From positions 1 through 33,007 of the forward strand of contig JAHDSF010000045.1 in the NCBI GenBank assembly GCA_018432935.1: a stretch of DNA of 33,007 nt, read 5' to 3'. The notes beneath the pieces were generated by a model that had not been told where the DNA came from, did not search any database, and saw only the letters and a program-made list of their open reading frames with translations. Shown piece after piece: positions 1-9,904 of the stretch (positions within the stretch are counted from its first letter, which is position 1; every line of letters begins with the position of its first letter). A program made the translations under genes and the position numbers. Source of the DNA: Rhodospirillales bacterium. Its GTDB lineage: Bacteria; Pseudomonadota; Alphaproteobacteria; Rhodospirillales; Shumkoniaceae.

Positions 1-246
<246 letters not shown>

Positions 247-290
247 TAACCGGAGGCCGGCGGTTTTCGCCGGGAGATCAGGTAGCAACC

Positions 291-599
<309 letters not shown>

Positions 600-610
600 G
601 GATCGCGCCG

Positions 611-1333
611 ATGCGAACCGGATTGGTAGCAAAGAAGCTGGGCATGACGCGGGTGTTTTCCGCGGACGGCACCCACATCCCGGTGACCGTTCTGCAGGTC
701 GACAACTGCCGTGCCGTCGCAGCCCGCACCGAGGAGAAGGACGGCTATACCGCCGTCCAGCTCGGCTACGGCAAGTCCAAGACCAAGAACGTGACCAAGC
801 CGATGCGCGGTCACTTCGCCAAGGGCAAGGTCGAGCCCACCGCCGGGCTGATGGAGTTCCGGGTTTCGGCGGACGGCCTGCTGGAGCCGGGGGTGGAGCT
901 GTCCGCAGCCCACTTCGTCAAGGGCCAGTTCGTCGACGTCACCGGGACCTCGATCGGCAAGGGCTATGCCGGCGGCATGAAGCGGTGGGGCTTCGGCGGC
1001 CTGCGCGCCACCCATGGCGTCTCGGTCAGTCATCGCAGTCTGGGCTCGACCGGCCAGCGGCAGGATCCGGGCAAGGTTTTCGCCGGCAAGAAGATGCCGG
1101 GGCACCTGGGCGCCCGGAAGGTGACGACGCAGAGCCTCGAGGTGGTCGGCATCGACGAGGATCGCAACCTGATCCTCGTCAGGGGGGCGGTACCGGGCAA
1201 CAAGGGCGGTTGGGTGGTGGTGAACGACGCCTCCAAGCGGCCGGCCCCGAAGGACCTCCCGTTCCCGGCCGGGTTGCGCAGCGCCGAGGCGGCGCCGGCG
1301 GCCGAAGCCGCGGCCGACGAGAGCAAGGGGTAG
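611..1333 (+). CDS. rplC: 50S ribosomal protein L3
   Basis: The product has 240 residues. The central loop carries [17 protein letters not shown] (about 114-130) followed by [20 protein letters not shown] (145-164), which is the L3 segment reaching toward the peptidyl-transferase centre and includes the glutamine that PrmB methylates in E. coli. L3 starts assembly of the 50S subunit. The protein is about 30 residues longer than the E. coli form because of an Ala/Glu-rich, probably disordered tail from about residue 224. It starts at ATG 11 bases after rpsJ and ends 6 bases before rplD. Confidence 0.98.
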   Translation: MRTGLVAKKLGMTRVFSADGTHIPVTVLQVDNCRAVAARTEEKDGYTAVQLGYGKSKTKNVTKPMRGHFAKGKVEPTAGLMEFRVSADGLLEPGVELSAAHFVKGQFVDVTGTSIGKGYAGGMKRWGFGGLRATHGVSVSHRSLGSTGQRQDPGKVFAGKKMPGHLGARKVTTQSLEVVGIDEDRNLILVRGAVPGNKGGWVVVNDASKRPAPKDLPFPAGLRSAEAAPAAEAAADESKG

Positions 1334-1339
1334 ACGGCC

Positions 1340-1960
1340 ATGAAGTGCGACATCATTAGCCTCGACAACGCCAAGGTCGGCGACATCGACCTCGAGGACG
1401 CCATTTTCGGGGTTCCGGTGCGCAGCGACCTGATGGCGCGGGTCGTCGCTTGGCAGCTCGCCAAGCGACGCGCCGGCACGCACATGGTCAAGGACCGCAG
1501 CCTGGTCCGCGGCACCACCAAGAAGGCGTACCGGCAGAAGGGTACTGGCCGCGCTCGTCACGGCTCAATGCGGGCGCCGCAGTTCCGTAAGGGCGGCACC
1601 GTGTTCGGGCCGGTGCTGCGCGACCACGCCCACGATCTGCCGAAAAAGGTCCGCAAGGCCGGGCTGAGGTCGGCGCTCGCCTCCAAGGTTGCCGAAGGCA
1701 AGCTCGTGGTGGTCGAGTCAGTTCGGCTCGAGGCTCCGAAGACGAAAGATCTGGCGGCCAAGGTGAAGGCGCTGGGATGGTCGTCGGCGCTGGTCATCGA
1801 CGGAGCCGAGGTGGACGCAAACTTCCGCAAGGCTTCGGCCAACATCATCGGCCTCGACGTGCTGCCGACCCAGGGTGCCAACGTCTACGACATCCTGCGC
1901 CGCGACACGTTGGTGCTGACCCGGGATGCCGTCGACAAGCTGGTGGAGCGCTTGAGATGA
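1340..1960 (+). CDS. rplD: 50S ribosomal protein L4
   Basis: The 206-residue protein has the L4 layout: a globular domain and a long basic loop (about 45-95) with [16 protein letters not shown] and [10 protein letters not shown], which in known ribosomes lines the exit tunnel beside L22. In E. coli, L4 also represses its own S10 operon through a leader RNA. No such leader is visible here, because rpsJ lies only 44 bases after tuf. The stop codon TGA overlaps the ATG of rplW (ATGA), indicating translational coupling. Confidence 0.98.
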   Translation: MKCDIISLDNAKVGDIDLEDAIFGVPVRSDLMARVVAWQLAKRRAGTHMVKDRSLVRGTTKKAYRQKGTGRARHGSMRAPQFRKGGTVFGPVLRDHAHDLPKKVRKAGLRSALASKVAEGKLVVVESVRLEAPKTKDLAAKVKALGWSSALVIDGAEVDANFRKASANIIGLDVLPTQGANVYDILRRDTLVLTRDAVDKLVERLR

Positions 1961-2283
1961 AAAGCAAGTATGCCGGACGCGCGAAGCCGGTGAGCCGCGA
2001 GCGCATGTACGATCTCATCCGGCGCCCGGTGATCACCGAGAAGGCGACGATGCTCTCCGAATACAACCAGGTGAGCTTCCAGGTTCCGCTCGACGCCACC
2101 AAGCCCGAGATCAAGAGCGCCATCGAGGCGCTGTTCAAGGTCAAGGTGACGGCCGTCAACACGCTGCGTCAGGCCGGCAAGCAGAAGCGCTTCCGCGGCC
2201 GCCTTGGCCAGCGGAGCGAGACCAAGAAAGCGATCGTGACCCTTGCCGAGGGCCACCGCATCGACGTGACGACAGGGGTCTGA
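1957..2283 (+). CDS. rplW: 50S ribosomal protein L23
   Basis: The start was set at the ATG overlapping the rplD stop, which gives 108 residues. The frame stays open further upstream, but that part lies inside rplD and does not resemble L23. The motif [10 protein letters not shown] (about 22-31) is the L23 signature, and its Glu28 matches the residue used for trigger factor docking at the tunnel exit. The N-terminus is about 10 residues longer than the E. coli protein; ATG at 2017 is a shorter alternative start. The gene ends two bases before rplB. Confidence 0.95.
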   Translation: MKSKYAGRAKPVSRERMYDLIRRPVITEKATMLSEYNQVSFQVPLDATKPEIKSAIEALFKVKVTAVNTLRQAGKQKRFRGRLGQRSETKKAIVTLAEGHRIDVTTGV

Positions 2284-2285
2284 CG

Positions 2286-3113
2286 ATGGCGCTGAAAACC
2301 TTCAATCCGACGACGCCGGGCCGCCGCGGCCTGGTCGCGGTCGATCGCTCCGAACTGTGGAAGGGCGAGCCGGTCAAGGCGCTCACCGAGGGCCTGCGCC
2401 GCAAGGGCGGCCGCAACAACCTCGGCCGTCAGACCATGCGTCACTGCGGCGGCGGTCACAAGCGCCGTTACCGGGTGGTCGACTTCAAGCGAAGCAAGCA
2501 GGACATGCCGGCCACCGTAGAGCGGCTCGAGTACGACCCCAACCGCACGGCGTTCATCGCCCTGCTGCGCTATGAGGACGGCGAGCTTGCCTACATCATC
2601 GCGCCGCAGCGCGTGCAGGCGGGCGATACCGTGGTCGCCGGCGAGGCGGTCGACATCAAACCGGGGAACGCCCTTCCCCTGCGCAATATCCCGGTCGGCA
2701 CGATCGTTCATAACGTCGAGTTGAAGGCTGGCAAGGGCGGTCAGCTGGCGCGCTCGGCGGGCACCTACGTGCAGCTGATCGGCAAGGACCGCGGTTATGC
2801 GCAGCTGCGCCTCAGCTCGGGCGAGTTGCGGGTGGTGCGGAGCGAGTGCATGGCCACGGTCGGAGCCGTCTCCAACCCCGACCAGCAGAACATCAAGATC
2901 GGCAAGGCCGGCCGGTCGCGCTGGCTTGGCATTCGGCCCTCGGTGCGCGGCGTCGCGATGAACCCGATCGACCACCCGCACGGCGGCGGCGAAGGCCGCA
3001 CCTCTGGTGGCCGTCATCCGGTGACCCCGTGGGGCAAGCCGACCAAGGGCAAGAAGACTCGGCACAACAAGAAGACCGACGCGCTGATCATGCGGCGTCG
3101 CCACCAGAAGTAG
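2286..3113 (+). CDS. rplB: 50S ribosomal protein L2
   Basis: This gives 275 residues, typical for L2. The C-terminal part contains the universally conserved stretch [17 protein letters not shown], whose histidine lies close to the peptidyl-transferase centre, followed by a strongly basic tail. L2 is required for subunit association and peptide-bond formation. The N-terminal region ([14 protein letters not shown]) is also characteristic. The ATG is two bases after the rplW stop, and rpsS follows after 11 bases, so the gene lies inside the S10 cluster. Confidence 0.98.
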   Translation: MALKTFNPTTPGRRGLVAVDRSELWKGEPVKALTEGLRRKGGRNNLGRQTMRHCGGGHKRRYRVVDFKRSKQDMPATVERLEYDPNRTAFIALLRYEDGELAYIIAPQRVQAGDTVVAGEAVDIKPGNALPLRNIPVGTIVHNVELKAGKGGQLARSAGTYVQLIGKDRGYAQLRLSSGELRVVRSECMATVGAVSNPDQQNIKIGKAGRSRWLGIRPSVRGVAMNPIDHPHGGGEGRTSGGRHPVTPWGKPTKGKKTRHNKKTDALIMRRRHQK

Positions 3114-3124
3114 AGGAGAGGGTC

Positions 3125-3403
3125 GTGGCACGATCCGTTTGGAAGGGACCGTTCGTCGACGGCTACCTGTTCAAGAAGGCGGAGACCGCGCGCTCGTCGG
3201 GACGCAACGAGGTCATCAAGACCTGGTCGCGCCGCTCCACGATCATCCCGCAATTCGTGGGGCTGACGTTCGGGGTGTACAACGGGCGCAAATTCATCCC
3301 GGTCCTGGTGACCGAGGAGATGATCGGTCACAAGTTCGGCGAGTTCGCTCCGACGCGGACGTTCCACGGCCACGCCGCCGACCGCAAGGCCAAGCGAGGG
3401 TAG
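3125..3403 (+). CDS. rpsS: 30S ribosomal protein S19 (GTG start)
   Basis: The start is GTG at 3125, preceded by AGGAGAGG, and gives the standard 92 residues. The sequence opens [14 protein letters not shown] and contains [21 protein letters not shown], both diagnostic of S19, which binds 16S rRNA in the 30S head together with S13 near the A site. The same frame is open upstream inside rplB, but that part has no S19 similarity. The stop TAG is separated from the rplV ATG by a single base. Confidence 0.97.
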   Translation: MARSVWKGPFVDGYLFKKAETARSSGRNEVIKTWSRRSTIIPQFVGLTFGVYNGRKFIPVLVTEEMIGHKFGEFAPTRTFHGHAADRKAKRG

Positions 3404-3404
3404 C

Positions 3405-3785
3405 ATGGGCAAGAAAGCGATGGAGCGCACGCTCGCGGACAACGAGGCAATGGCGTTCGCCAAGTATGTCAAGTCAAGCCCGCAGAAGCTCAACCTGCTG
3501 GCGGAACTGATCCGCGGCAAGAAGTGCGAGGCCGCGCTGGCCGAGCTGACGTTCTCGAAGCGGCGGGTGGCCCAAGACGTGAAGAAGGTGCTGCAGTCGG
3601 CGATCGCAAACGCCGAGAACAACCACCAGCTCGACGTCGACCGCCTCTATGTCGCCGAGGCGACGGTGGGGCGCAGCATGGTGCTCAAGCGTTTCCATGC
3701 CCGTGCTCGCGGCCGGGCGGGGCGGATCCGCAAGCCTTTCAGCAATCTGCGCCTGGTTGTCCGCGAGGGCGAGGAGGTCGCTTAA
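3405..3785 (+). CDS. rplV: 50S ribosomal protein L22
   Basis: The 126-residue protein shows the L22 pattern: [22 protein letters not shown] in the N-terminal helices, [15 protein letters not shown] in the core, and the tunnel-facing hairpin region [14 protein letters not shown] near the C-terminus, where macrolide resistance changes occur in other bacteria. It carries about 10 extra N-terminal residues compared with E. coli. It begins one base after rpsS and ends one base before the rpsC start codon, so the three genes are probably translationally coupled. Confidence 0.97.
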   Translation: MGKKAMERTLADNEAMAFAKYVKSSPQKLNLLAELIRGKKCEAALAELTFSKRRVAQDVKKVLQSAIANAENNHQLDVDRLYVAEATVGRSMVLKRFHARARGRAGRIRKPFSNLRLVVREGEEVA

Positions 3786-3786
3786 C

Positions 3787-4464
3787 ATGGGTCAGAAAGT
3801 CAATCCGGTCGGGCTCCGCCTCGGCATCAACCGCACCTGGGACTCGCGCTGGTACGCCGACGACGGCTACGCGAAGATGCTGCATGAGGACATCAAGATC
3901 CGCGAGTATCTGCGTGATCGCCTGGCACAGGCCGGGGTGTCCCGCATCGTCATCGAGCGGCCGGCGAAGAAGGCGCGGGTGACCATCCACACTGCGCGGC
4001 CCGGCGTCGTCATCGGCAAGAAGGGCGCCGACATCGAGGTGCTGCGCAAGGAGCTCTCGAAGATGACGGGGGCCGAGGTGCACCTCAACATCGTCGAGAT
4101 CCGCAAGCCCGAGATCGACGCCCAGCTGGTGGCCGAGAACGTCGCCAACCAGATCGCGCGCCGTGTCGCCTTCCGTCGCGCCATGAAGCGGGTCGTGCAG
4201 TCGGCGATCCGGCTTGGCGCGCAGGGCATCCGTATCAACTGCGGCGGCCGCCTCGGCGGCGCCGAGATCGCGCGCATGGAATGGTACCGCGAAGGGCGGG
4301 TGCCGCTGCATACCCTGCGGGCGGACATCGATTACGGCGTGGCCACGGCCAAGACGACGTACGGCACCTGCGGCGTCAAGGTGTGGATCTTCAAGGGTGA
4401 GGTTCTCGGGCAGGATCCCATGGCGCAGGACAAGCGCGCCATGGAGCAGCAGCCGACGCGCTGA
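3787..4464 (+). CDS. rpsC: 30S ribosomal protein S3
   Basis: Starting at the ATG one base after the rplV stop, the protein is 225 residues long and begins [13 protein letters not shown], the invariant S3 N-terminus. The KH RNA-binding motif is visible as [16 protein letters not shown] (about 75-90), and the C-terminal domain has [19 protein letters not shown]3 lies at the mRNA entry channel and contributes to the helicase activity of the 30S subunit. The frame continues open upstream inside rplV, but that is not part of the gene. rplP follows after 30 bases. Confidence 0.97.
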   Translation: MGQKVNPVGLRLGINRTWDSRWYADDGYAKMLHEDIKIREYLRDRLAQAGVSRIVIERPAKKARVTIHTARPGVVIGKKGADIEVLRKELSKMTGAEVHLNIVEIRKPEIDAQLVAENVANQIARRVAFRRAMKRVVQSAIRLGAQGIRINCGGRLGGAEIARMEWYREGRVPLHTLRADIDYGVATAKTTYGTCGVKVWIFKGEVLGQDPMAQDKRAMEQQPTR

Positions 4465-4494
4465 GCCCAGGACTAAGGACAGGGAATCGCAGCG

Positions 4495-4914
4495 ATGCTT
4501 TCGCCGAAGCGTACGAAGTTCCGCAAGGCCCACAAGGGCCGCCTCCATGGCGCCTCGAAGGGCGGCACCGAGCTCAATTTCGGGACCTATGGTCTCAAGG
4601 CCATGGCGCCCGAGCGTCTGACGGCGCGGCAGATCGAGGCGGCGCGGCGGGCGTTGACCCGCGCCATGAAGCGCACGGGCCGGGTCTGGATCCGCATTTT
4701 CCCGGACCTGCCGGTGTCGCAGAAGCCTGCGGAAGTCCGCCAGGGCAAAGGCAAGGGCACTCCCGAGTACTGGGCAGCCCGCGTCAAGCCGGGCCGCATC
4801 ATGTTCGAGATCGACGGCGTGACGCGCGACGTCGCGGAGCGGGCGTTCGAACTGGCCGCCGCCAAGCTGCCGATCAAGACGCGCTTCGTGGCGCGCCTCG
4901 GGATGGGGGAGTGA
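4495..4914 (+). CDS. rplP: 50S ribosomal protein L16
   Basis: The product is 139 residues, close to the usual 137, starting [16 protein letters not shown] and containing FGTYGLKA and RVWIRIFPD, both L16 signatures. L16 binds near the A site and is needed for late 50S assembly. A 30-base gap separates it from rpsC, one of the longer gaps in the cluster, and a weak purine-rich AGGGAA sits about 10 bases before the ATG. The gene ends four bases before rpmC. Confidence 0.98.
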   Translation: MLSPKRTKFRKAHKGRLHGASKGGTELNFGTYGLKAMAPERLTARQIEAARRALTRAMKRTGRVWIRIFPDLPVSQKPAEVRQGKGKGTPEYWAARVKPGRIMFEIDGVTRDVAERAFELAAAKLPIKTRFVARLGMGE

Positions 4915-4918
4915 GGCG

Positions 4919-5119
4919 ATGAAGGCCGGCGATCTGAAGACTAAGAGCGACGATCAGCTGAAGGACCAGCTCCTCGAGTTGAGGAAGGAGACCTTCAACC
5001 TGCGATTCCAGGCGGCGAGCGGTCAGCTCGAGAATACGGCCCGGTTCCGTCAGGTGCGCCGCGATATCGCGCGCATCCAGACGATCCTGAAGCAGCGCCA
5101 GGGCGCGGCGGCCGAGTAA
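4919..5119 (+). CDS. rpmC: 50S ribosomal protein L29
   Basis: This encodes a 66-residue protein with the two-helix L29 pattern: [20 protein letters not shown], then the conserved [20 protein letters not shown]29 contacts L23 at the tunnel exit and forms part of the docking area for nascent-chain factors. It lies in the standard L16-L29-S17 order, four bases after rplP and 11 bases before rpsQ, whose ribosome-binding site AAGGAG overlaps the rpmC stop. Confidence 0.97.
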   Translation: MKAGDLKTKSDDQLKDQLLELRKETFNLRFQAASGQLENTARFRQVRRDIARIQTILKQRQGAAAE

Positions 5120-5130
5120 GGAGAAGAAAG

Positions 5131-5367
5131 ATGCCGAAGCGAGTGCTGCAGGGCGTCGTGGTGAGCGACAAGATGGACAAGACCGTTGTGGTCGAGGTCG
5201 AACGGCGCATCATGCACCCGATCTACAAGAAGTTCATCCGGCAGTCGAAGAAGTACGCGGCGCATGACGAGGAGAATGCCTCGAAGATCGGCGACGTCGT
5301 CAAGATTCGCGAGTGCCGCCCCCTGTCCCGGCGCAAGCGCTGGGAAGTCATCCACGAAGGCGCCTGA
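5131..5367 (+). CDS. rpsQ: 30S ribosomal protein S17
   Basis: The 78-residue protein has the S17 OB-fold sequence with [18 protein letters not shown] near the N-terminus and [18 protein letters not shown] near the C-terminus. S17 is a primary 16S rRNA-binding protein of the 30S body. A good AAGGAGAAG ribosome-binding site lies just ahead of the ATG. rplN follows after 27 bases, in the conserved order. Confidence 0.98.
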   Translation: MPKRVLQGVVVSDKMDKTVVVEVERRIMHPIYKKFIRQSKKYAAHDEENASKIGDVVKIRECRPLSRRKRWEVIHEGA

Positions 5368-5394
5368 CGCCGCGAACGCGAAAGGACCAGGACA

Positions 5395-5763
5395 ATGATC
5401 CAGGCAGAAACGAACTTGGACGTTGCCGACAACTCCGGCGCTCGCCGTGTGCAGTGCATCAAGGTGTTGGGCGGCGCCAAGCGCAAGTATGCCTCCATCG
5501 GCGACGTGATCGTCGTGTCGGTGAAGGAGGCCATCCCCCGCGGGCGCGTCAAGAAGGGCGACGTGCTGAAGGCGGTGGTCGTCCGCACGGCGAAGGAGAT
5601 CCGGCGCAACGACGGCACCGCGATCCGTTTCGACCGCAATGCGGCGGTGCTCATCAACGCGCAGGGCGAGCCTGTGGGCACCCGCATCTTCGGCCCGGTG
5701 ACGCGTGAGCTGCGGGCGAAGAAGTACATGAAGATCATCTCTTTGGCGCCCGAGGTGTTGTGA
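5395..5763 (+). CDS. rplN: 50S ribosomal protein L14
   Basis: The 122-residue length and the N-terminal sequence [19 protein letters not shown] are exactly those expected of L14. The central [20 protein letters not shown] is the L14 signature. L14 lies at the subunit interface, contacts 16S rRNA in bridges to the 30S subunit, and is the target of the silencing factor RsfS. AAAGGACCAGG lies just before the ATG. The stop TGA and the rplX ATG are separated by one base. Confidence 0.98.
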   Translation: MIQAETNLDVADNSGARRVQCIKVLGGAKRKYASIGDVIVVSVKEAIPRGRVKKGDVLKAVVVRTAKEIRRNDGTAIRFDRNAAVLINAQGEPVGTRIFGPVTRELRAKKYMKIISLAPEVL

Positions 5764-5764
5764 C

Positions 5765-6079
5765 ATGCAGAAGATCAGGAAGGGCGACAAGGTCATCGTC
5801 ATTGCCGGCAAGGACAAGGGCAAGCGCGGCGAGGTGCTTCGCGTCCTGCCGAAGGAGAACCGGGCGATCGTCCAGGGCGCCAACATGGTGAAGAAGCACC
5901 AGAAGCCGTCGCGAGCGGCGGCAGGCGGGATCGTGGACAAGGAGTCGCCGATCCAGGTCTCCAACATCGCCCATGTCGACCCCAAGACGAACGAGCCGAC
6001 GCGGGTCGGATTCAAGTTTCTCGAGGACGGGCGGAAGGTCAGGTTCGCCAAGAAGTCCGGCGAGATCATCGATCGATAA
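5765..6079 (+). CDS. rplX: 50S ribosomal protein L24
   Basis: The product is 104 residues with a KOW motif at the N-terminus: [19 protein letters not shown] (about 6-24). L24 is one of the two assembly-initiator proteins of the 50S subunit and sits near the tunnel exit. The later segment [19 protein letters not shown] is also typical. It follows rplN by one base and precedes rplE by 12, keeping the L14-L24-L5 order. Confidence 0.98.
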   Translation: MQKIRKGDKVIVIAGKDKGKRGEVLRVLPKENRAIVQGANMVKKHQKPSRAAAGGIVDKESPIQVSNIAHVDPKTNEPTRVGFKFLEDGRKVRFAKKSGEIIDR

Positions 6080-6091
6080 GGGAAAGCGGCC

Positions 6092-6631
6092 ATGCCTCGC
6101 TTGAAGGACTACTACGAGAAGAAGGTGAAGCCGGCCCTGATCGAGGAGTTCGGCTACAAGAATCCCATGGAGGTCCCGCATCTCGAGAAGATCGTGATCA
6201 ACATGGGCGTGGGCGAAGGGGTCGCCGACCGCAAAAAGGTCGAGTCGGCTGCCCAGGAGCTGGCGCTGATCAGCGGCCAGAAGCCGGTCATCACCAAGGC
6301 GAAGAAGTCGATCGCCGCGTTCAAGCTCCGCGAGGGGATGACGGTCGGCTGCAAGGTTACGCTGCGGCGCGACCGCATGTACGAGTTCCTCGACCGCCTC
6401 GTCAACATCGCCCTGCCGCGCGTCCGCGACTTCCGCGGGGTGCCGGGGAAGAGCTTCGACGGCCGCGGGAACTACGCTCTTGGGTTGAAGGAGCAGATCG
6501 TGTTTCCGGAAATCGACTACGACAAGGTCGACGACATCCGGGGCATGGACATCGTGATCTGCACCTCGGCCAAGTCCGACAACGAAGCCCGGGCGCTGCT
6601 GCGCGGCTTCGAGCTGCCGTTCACCAACTAG
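6092..6631 (+). CDS. rplE: 50S ribosomal protein L5
   Basis: The 179-residue protein has the L5 landmarks [38 protein letters not shown] and [20 protein letters not shown]5 binds 5S rRNA with L18 and helps dock the 5S particle into the central protuberance, where it contacts P-site tRNA. The start ATG is preceded by AAGGGAAAG. rpsN follows after 19 bases. Confidence 0.98.
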   Translation: MPRLKDYYEKKVKPALIEEFGYKNPMEVPHLEKIVINMGVGEGVADRKKVESAAQELALISGQKPVITKAKKSIAAFKLREGMTVGCKVTLRRDRMYEFLDRLVNIALPRVRDFRGVPGKSFDGRGNYALGLKEQIVFPEIDYDKVDDIRGMDIVICTSAKSDNEARALLRGFELPFTN

Positions 6632-6650
6632 TCCGACGGGGAACATCGTT

Positions 6651-6956
6651 ATGGCTAAGACCAGTGCCATCAATCGCAACCTCAAGCGGGCCCGGCTCGC
6701 CAAGAAGTTCGGCGCCAAGCGCGCTGCCCTCAAGGCGGTTGCGAACAACGAAGCCCTGTCGCCGGAAGAGCGCTTCTCGGCTCGCCTGAAGCTGGCGGCC
6801 CTGCCGCGCAACTCCTCGTCGGTCCGCTTCCGCCTCCGGTGCGAGCTGTCCGGACGTCCGCGCGGCAACTACCGCAAGTTCAAGCTGTCACGTATTGCCC
6901 TGCGCGACTTGGCCTCCACGGGACAGATTCCCGGGATGGTCAAGGCGAGCTGGTAG
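6651..6956 (+). CDS. rpsN: 30S ribosomal protein S14, zinc-independent type
   Basis: The 101-residue length and the presence of only one cysteine (in [12 protein letters not shown]) show this is the long, zinc-free form of S14 rather than the short four-cysteine ribbon form. The C-terminal half, [19 protein letters not shown], is the family signature. S14 sits in the 30S head next to S3 and S10. It lies between L5 and S8, the normal order, and ends 13 bases before rpsH. Confidence 0.97.
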   Translation: MAKTSAINRNLKRARLAKKFGAKRAALKAVANNEALSPEERFSARLKLAALPRNSSSVRFRLRCELSGRPRGNYRKFKLSRIALRDLASTGQIPGMVKASW

Positions 6957-6969
6957 GGAGAATTCGCCA

Positions 6970-7368
6970 ATGCCAATGACCGATCCCATCGGCGATATGC
7001 TGGCCCGCATCCGGAACGGGCAACGGGCCGGAAAGAGCAGCATCGTGTCCCCGGCCTCGCGGCTGCGGGCCAACGTCCTTGAGGTTCTGAAGCGCGAAGG
7101 CTATATCCGCGGCTTCAGCGAACACGAGGTTCGTCCGGGCATCCACGAGATTTCGATCGAGCTGAAGTATCACCAGGGCGAGCCGGTGATCAAAGAGATC
7201 GCCCGGGTGTCGAAGCCGGGCCGGCGCGTCTATTCGGGGATCAAGGATCTGTCGAGGGTCTACAACGGCCTCGGCATCTCGATCCTGTCGACGCCGCGCG
7301 GCGTCATGTCCGACGCGGAAGCCCGGGCCGCCAACGTCGGTGGCGAAGTCCTCTGCCGGGTGTTCTAG
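6970..7368 (+). CDS. rpsH: 30S ribosomal protein S8
   Basis: The start chosen is the ATG at 6970, preceded by GGGAGAA, which gives 132 residues beginning [16 protein letters not shown], the conserved S8 N-terminus. The frame is open further upstream through the end of rpsN but has no S8 similarity there, and an alternative ATG lies two codons later. The C-terminus [19 protein letters not shown] is diagnostic. S8 is a primary 16S rRNA binder and, in E. coli, the translational repressor of the spc operon. Confidence 0.97.
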   Translation: MPMTDPIGDMLARIRNGQRAGKSSIVSPASRLRANVLEVLKREGYIRGFSEHEVRPGIHEISIELKYHQGEPVIKEIARVSKPGRRVYSGIKDLSRVYNGLGISILSTPRGVMSDAEARAANVGGEVLCRVF

Positions 7369-7385
7369 GGAACGGGAGAACAAGC

Positions 7386-7919
7386 ATGTCGCGGATCGGC
7401 AAGCATCCGGTCGAGGTTCCCAGCGGCGTCACCGTGTCGATCAGCGGCGCGACCGTGACTGCCAAGGGCAAGCTGGGAGAGCTCAAGCAGCGCTTCACGG
7501 ACGACGTGGACATCACCCAGGAAGGCAATCTGGTGTGGATCAAGCCGCGTCACGACACCCAGGAAGCGCGCAAGATGTGGGGCACTGCCCGGGCGATCGT
7601 GAACAACATGGTGCACGGCGTCTCCCAGGGTTATGCGAAGAACCTGGAGATCGTCGGCGTTGGCTACCGCGCCCAGGTCCAGGGCCAGGACTTGGTGCTG
7701 CAGCTGGGCTACAGCCACGAGATCCGCTACCCCATTCCGCAGGGGCTGACGATCCAGGCGCCCGAGCCGACGAAGATTCAGGTGTCCGGCGCCGACAAGC
7801 AGAGAGTCGGCCAGGTGGCGTCCGAGATCCGCGGCTTCCGGCCGCCGGAGCCTTACAAGGGCAAGGGCGTCAAGTACGAGGGGGAGTACATCCTCCGCAA
7901 GGAAGGAAAGAAGAAGTAA
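7386..7919 (+). CDS. rplF: 50S ribosomal protein L6
   Basis: This gives 177 residues, the standard L6 length, starting MSRIGKHPVEVPSGV. The second domain ends with IRGFRPPEPYKGKGVKYEGE, the L6 signature. L6 lies near the sarcin-ricin loop and the factor-binding site of the 50S subunit. AACGGGAGAA precedes the ATG. rplR starts three bases after the stop. Confidence 0.98.
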   Translation: MSRIGKHPVEVPSGVTVSISGATVTAKGKLGELKQRFTDDVDITQEGNLVWIKPRHDTQEARKMWGTARAIVNNMVHGVSQGYAKNLEIVGVGYRAQVQGQDLVLQLGYSHEIRYPIPQGLTIQAPEPTKIQVSGADKQRVGQVASEIRGFRPPEPYKGKGVKYEGEYILRKEGKKK

Positions 7920-7922
7920 GCC

Positions 7923-8285
7923 ATGGCGAACGCGAAGCTACTGTTCGAGCGCCGGAAGACGCGCACGCGTTACCGTCTTCGGCGGTTTGGGGCCGGACGG
8001 CCGAGGCTCTCGGTCCACCGCTCCGGGCGGCACATCTATGCCCAGGTGATCGACGACGCAGCCGGCAAGACGCTCGCCGCCGCCTCGACCCTGGACAAGG
8101 ACGTCAAGGGCGCGGTGAAGGGCGGGGCCGACAAGGCCGCGGCGGCCGAGGTCGGCAAGGTCCTGGCACAGCGCGCCGTGGCGGCCGGCATCAAGGCCGT
8201 CGTCTTCGACCGCGGGGGTTATCGCTATCACGGTCGGGTCAAGGCCCTGGCCGATGCCGCCCGAGAAGGCGGCCTGTCGTTTTAG
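7923..8285 (+). CDS. rplR: 50S ribosomal protein L18
   Basis: The 120-residue protein contains [18 protein letters not shown] and the C-terminal [23 protein letters not shown], both typical of L18, the 5S rRNA-binding partner of L5. It starts at ATG three bases after rplF; AAGGAAAG lies about 17 bases upstream, inside the end of rplF. The internal alanine/lysine-rich segment (about 60-85) is normal for high-GC alphaproteobacteria. rpsE begins 12 bases after the stop. Confidence 0.97.
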   Translation: MANAKLLFERRKTRTRYRLRRFGAGRPRLSVHRSGRHIYAQVIDDAAGKTLAAASTLDKDVKGAVKGGADKAAAAEVGKVLAQRAVAAGIKAVVFDRGGYRYHGRVKALADAAREGGLSF

Positions 8286-8297
8286 GGAGCGCATGGC

Positions 8298-8957
8298 ATG
8301 GCACAGGCACAGACACCGTCCCGGGGCGGCCGCGGGAGAGATCGGGGCGAACGTGGCGAGCGCGGCGATCGCGATCGCGAACGCTCGGGGCGCGGCCAGC
8401 CGCGGGGTGAGGCCGGCGGGCACCACGAGGAATCGGAGCTGATCGACAAGCTCGTCCACATCAATCGCGTCGCCAAGGTCGTCAAGGGCGGCCGGCGCTT
8501 CTCGTTCGCGGCGCTGGTGGTGGTCGGCGACGGGCGGGGCCGGGTCGGCTACGGGACGGGCAAGGCCCGCGAGGTGCCGGAAGCCATTCGCAAGGCGACC
8601 GAGCAGGCGAAGCGCTCGATGATCCGGGTCCAGCTCCGTGATAGCCGCACCCTGCACCACGACATGAACGGCCACTACGGAGCCGGCCGCGTCGTCATGC
8701 GGGCCGCGCCGTCCGGCACCGGCATCATCGCCGGCGGTCCGATGCGGGCCGTGTTCGAGACCATGGGCATGAAGGACGTCGTCGCGAAGTCGATCGGGAC
8801 CCAGAACGCCCACAACATGATCAAGGCCACCTTCAACGCCCTGCAGAACAGCAGCTCGCCCCGTTCGGTGGCGCAGCGCCGCGGCAAGAAGACCGGCGAG
8901 ATCGTGTCGCGTCGCACCGAGCTGGCGGGGGCCCCGGCCGCCGCCGCCAAGGAGTAA
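8298..8957 (+). CDS. rpsE: 30S ribosomal protein S5 with RG-rich N-terminal extension
   Basis: The product has 219 residues against about 167 in E. coli. The S5 core begins at about residue 46 ([20 protein letters not shown]) and includes [21 protein letters not shown]5 lies at the mRNA entry site and affects decoding fidelity. Residues 1-44 form an extension dominated by Arg, Gly, Asp and Glu with repeated RGERG/RDR units and no sign of a folded domain. The ATG at 8298 is preceded by AGGGAG. A later in-frame start that removes the extension is not evident. Similar charged N-termini occur in some alphaproteobacterial S5 proteins, from memory. Confidence 0.97.
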   Translation: MAQAQTPSRGGRGRDRGERGERGDRDRERSGRGQPRGEAGGHHEESELIDKLVHINRVAKVVKGGRRFSFAALVVVGDGRGRVGYGTGKAREVPEAIRKATEQAKRSMIRVQLRDSRTLHHDMNGHYGAGRVVMRAAPSGTGIIAGGPMRAVFETMGMKDVVAKSIGTQNAHNMIKATFNALQNSSSPRSVAQRRGKKTGEIVSRRTELAGAPAAAAKE

Positions 8958-8960
8958 GCC

Positions 8961-9158
8961 ATGGCAGCCAAGAAGAAGCCGATGCTCCGGGTGACCCAGA
9001 TCGGCAGCCCGATCGCGCGGGCCGAGGTCCAGCGCAAGACGCTGGTGGGCCTGGGGTTGAACAAGATGCATCGCAGCCGCGAGCTCGAGGACACGCCGTC
9101 GGTGCGGGGCATGATCAACAAGGTCAGCCATCTCGTGAAGGTGGAGGACGTCGGCTGA
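8961..9158 (+). CDS. rpmD: 50S ribosomal protein L30
   Basis: This small gene encodes 65 residues with the L30 pattern [20 protein letters not shown] then [24 protein letters not shown]30 is a peripheral 50S protein that some alphaproteobacteria lack, so its presence is mildly informative. It lies three bases after rpsE and 31 bases before rplO. AAGGAG overlaps the rpsE stop region and serves as its ribosome-binding site. Confidence 0.97.
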   Translation: MAAKKKPMLRVTQIGSPIARAEVQRKTLVGLGLNKMHRSRELEDTPSVRGMINKVSHLVKVEDVG

Positions 9159-9189
9159 ACGCGCCGCCGCGGTATGGAGAACGAACGAC

Positions 9190-9882
9190 ATGAGACTCAA
9201 CGAGATTCGTGACAACGAGGGCGCCCACCGGACGTCCAAGCGCATCGGCCGCGGCATCGGTTCCGGCAAGGGCAAGACGGCCGGCAAGGGCCACAAGGGC
9301 CAGAAGGCGCGTTCCGGCGTTTCGCTGCTGGGCTTCGAAGGCGGCCAGATGCCGTTGCATCGCCGGCTCCCGAAGCGCGGCTTCAAGAACGTGTTCCGTC
9401 TGCGTTTCGCCGAGGTGAACGTGGGACGGCTGCAGGTGGCGCTCGATGACGGTCGCATCGACGGCAAGGCCAAGGTCGACGAGCAGGCTCTTCGCGCTGC
9501 GGGCCTGGTGAAGGGGCACATCGACGGCGTCCGCCTGCTGGCCAAGGGCGAGCTGAAGGCGGGCCTCGAAGTCGAGGTTTCCGGTGCCAGCAAGGCGGCG
9601 GTCGCGGCGGTCGAGAAGGCGGGTGGCAAGGTCATCGTGCTGCCCAAGAAGGAGAAGCCGGAGACCCGCGGCAACGCGGCCTCGCGCAAGGCGGCCGAGG
9701 CGAAGGCGAAGGCCGAGAAGAAGGCCAAGCTGGAAGCCGAGCGCGAAAAGGCGAAGCTGGCCAAGGAAGAGGCGGCCGAGCCGGCACCGAAGCAGGCCAA
9801 GGCGCCCAAGGCGGCGAAGGCGGAAGCCGGGGCCGGCAAGGCCGAGAAGAAGAAGAAGGCCGAGAAGCCCAAGGAAGCGTAG
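9190..9882 (+). CDS. rplO: 50S ribosomal protein L15 with long charged C-terminal extension
   Basis: The L15 core occupies residues 1 to about 152, starting [20 protein letters not shown] and including the glycine/lysine-rich [21 protein letters not shown]15 is a late-assembly 50S protein. The normal length is about 145-160 residues, but this protein has 230. The extra 78 residues (about 153-230) consist almost wholly of Lys, Ala and Glu, with predicted helical character ([19 protein letters not shown]) and a final [11 protein letters not shown]. The frame is intact and the stop lies 22 bases before secY, so this is not a frameshift fusion. Confidence 0.96.
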   Translation: MRLNEIRDNEGAHRTSKRIGRGIGSGKGKTAGKGHKGQKARSGVSLLGFEGGQMPLHRRLPKRGFKNVFRLRFAEVNVGRLQVALDDGRIDGKAKVDEQALRAAGLVKGHIDGVRLLAKGELKAGLEVEVSGASKAAVAAVEKAGGKVIVLPKKEKPETRGNAASRKAAEAKAKAEKKAKLEAEREKAKLAKEEAAEPAPKQAKAPKAAKAEAGAGKAEKKKKAEKPKEA

Positions 9883-9904
9883 AAGAGGGCCGGGAAGCAG
9901 GGTT

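Noticed and set aside
7938-9872. A 644-residue open frame on the - strand opposite rplR-rpsE-rpmD-rplO
   Set aside because: It is antisense to four certain ribosomal genes, has low-complexity Ala/Leu/Ser composition and arises from GC-rich third positions; no domain is recognisable.
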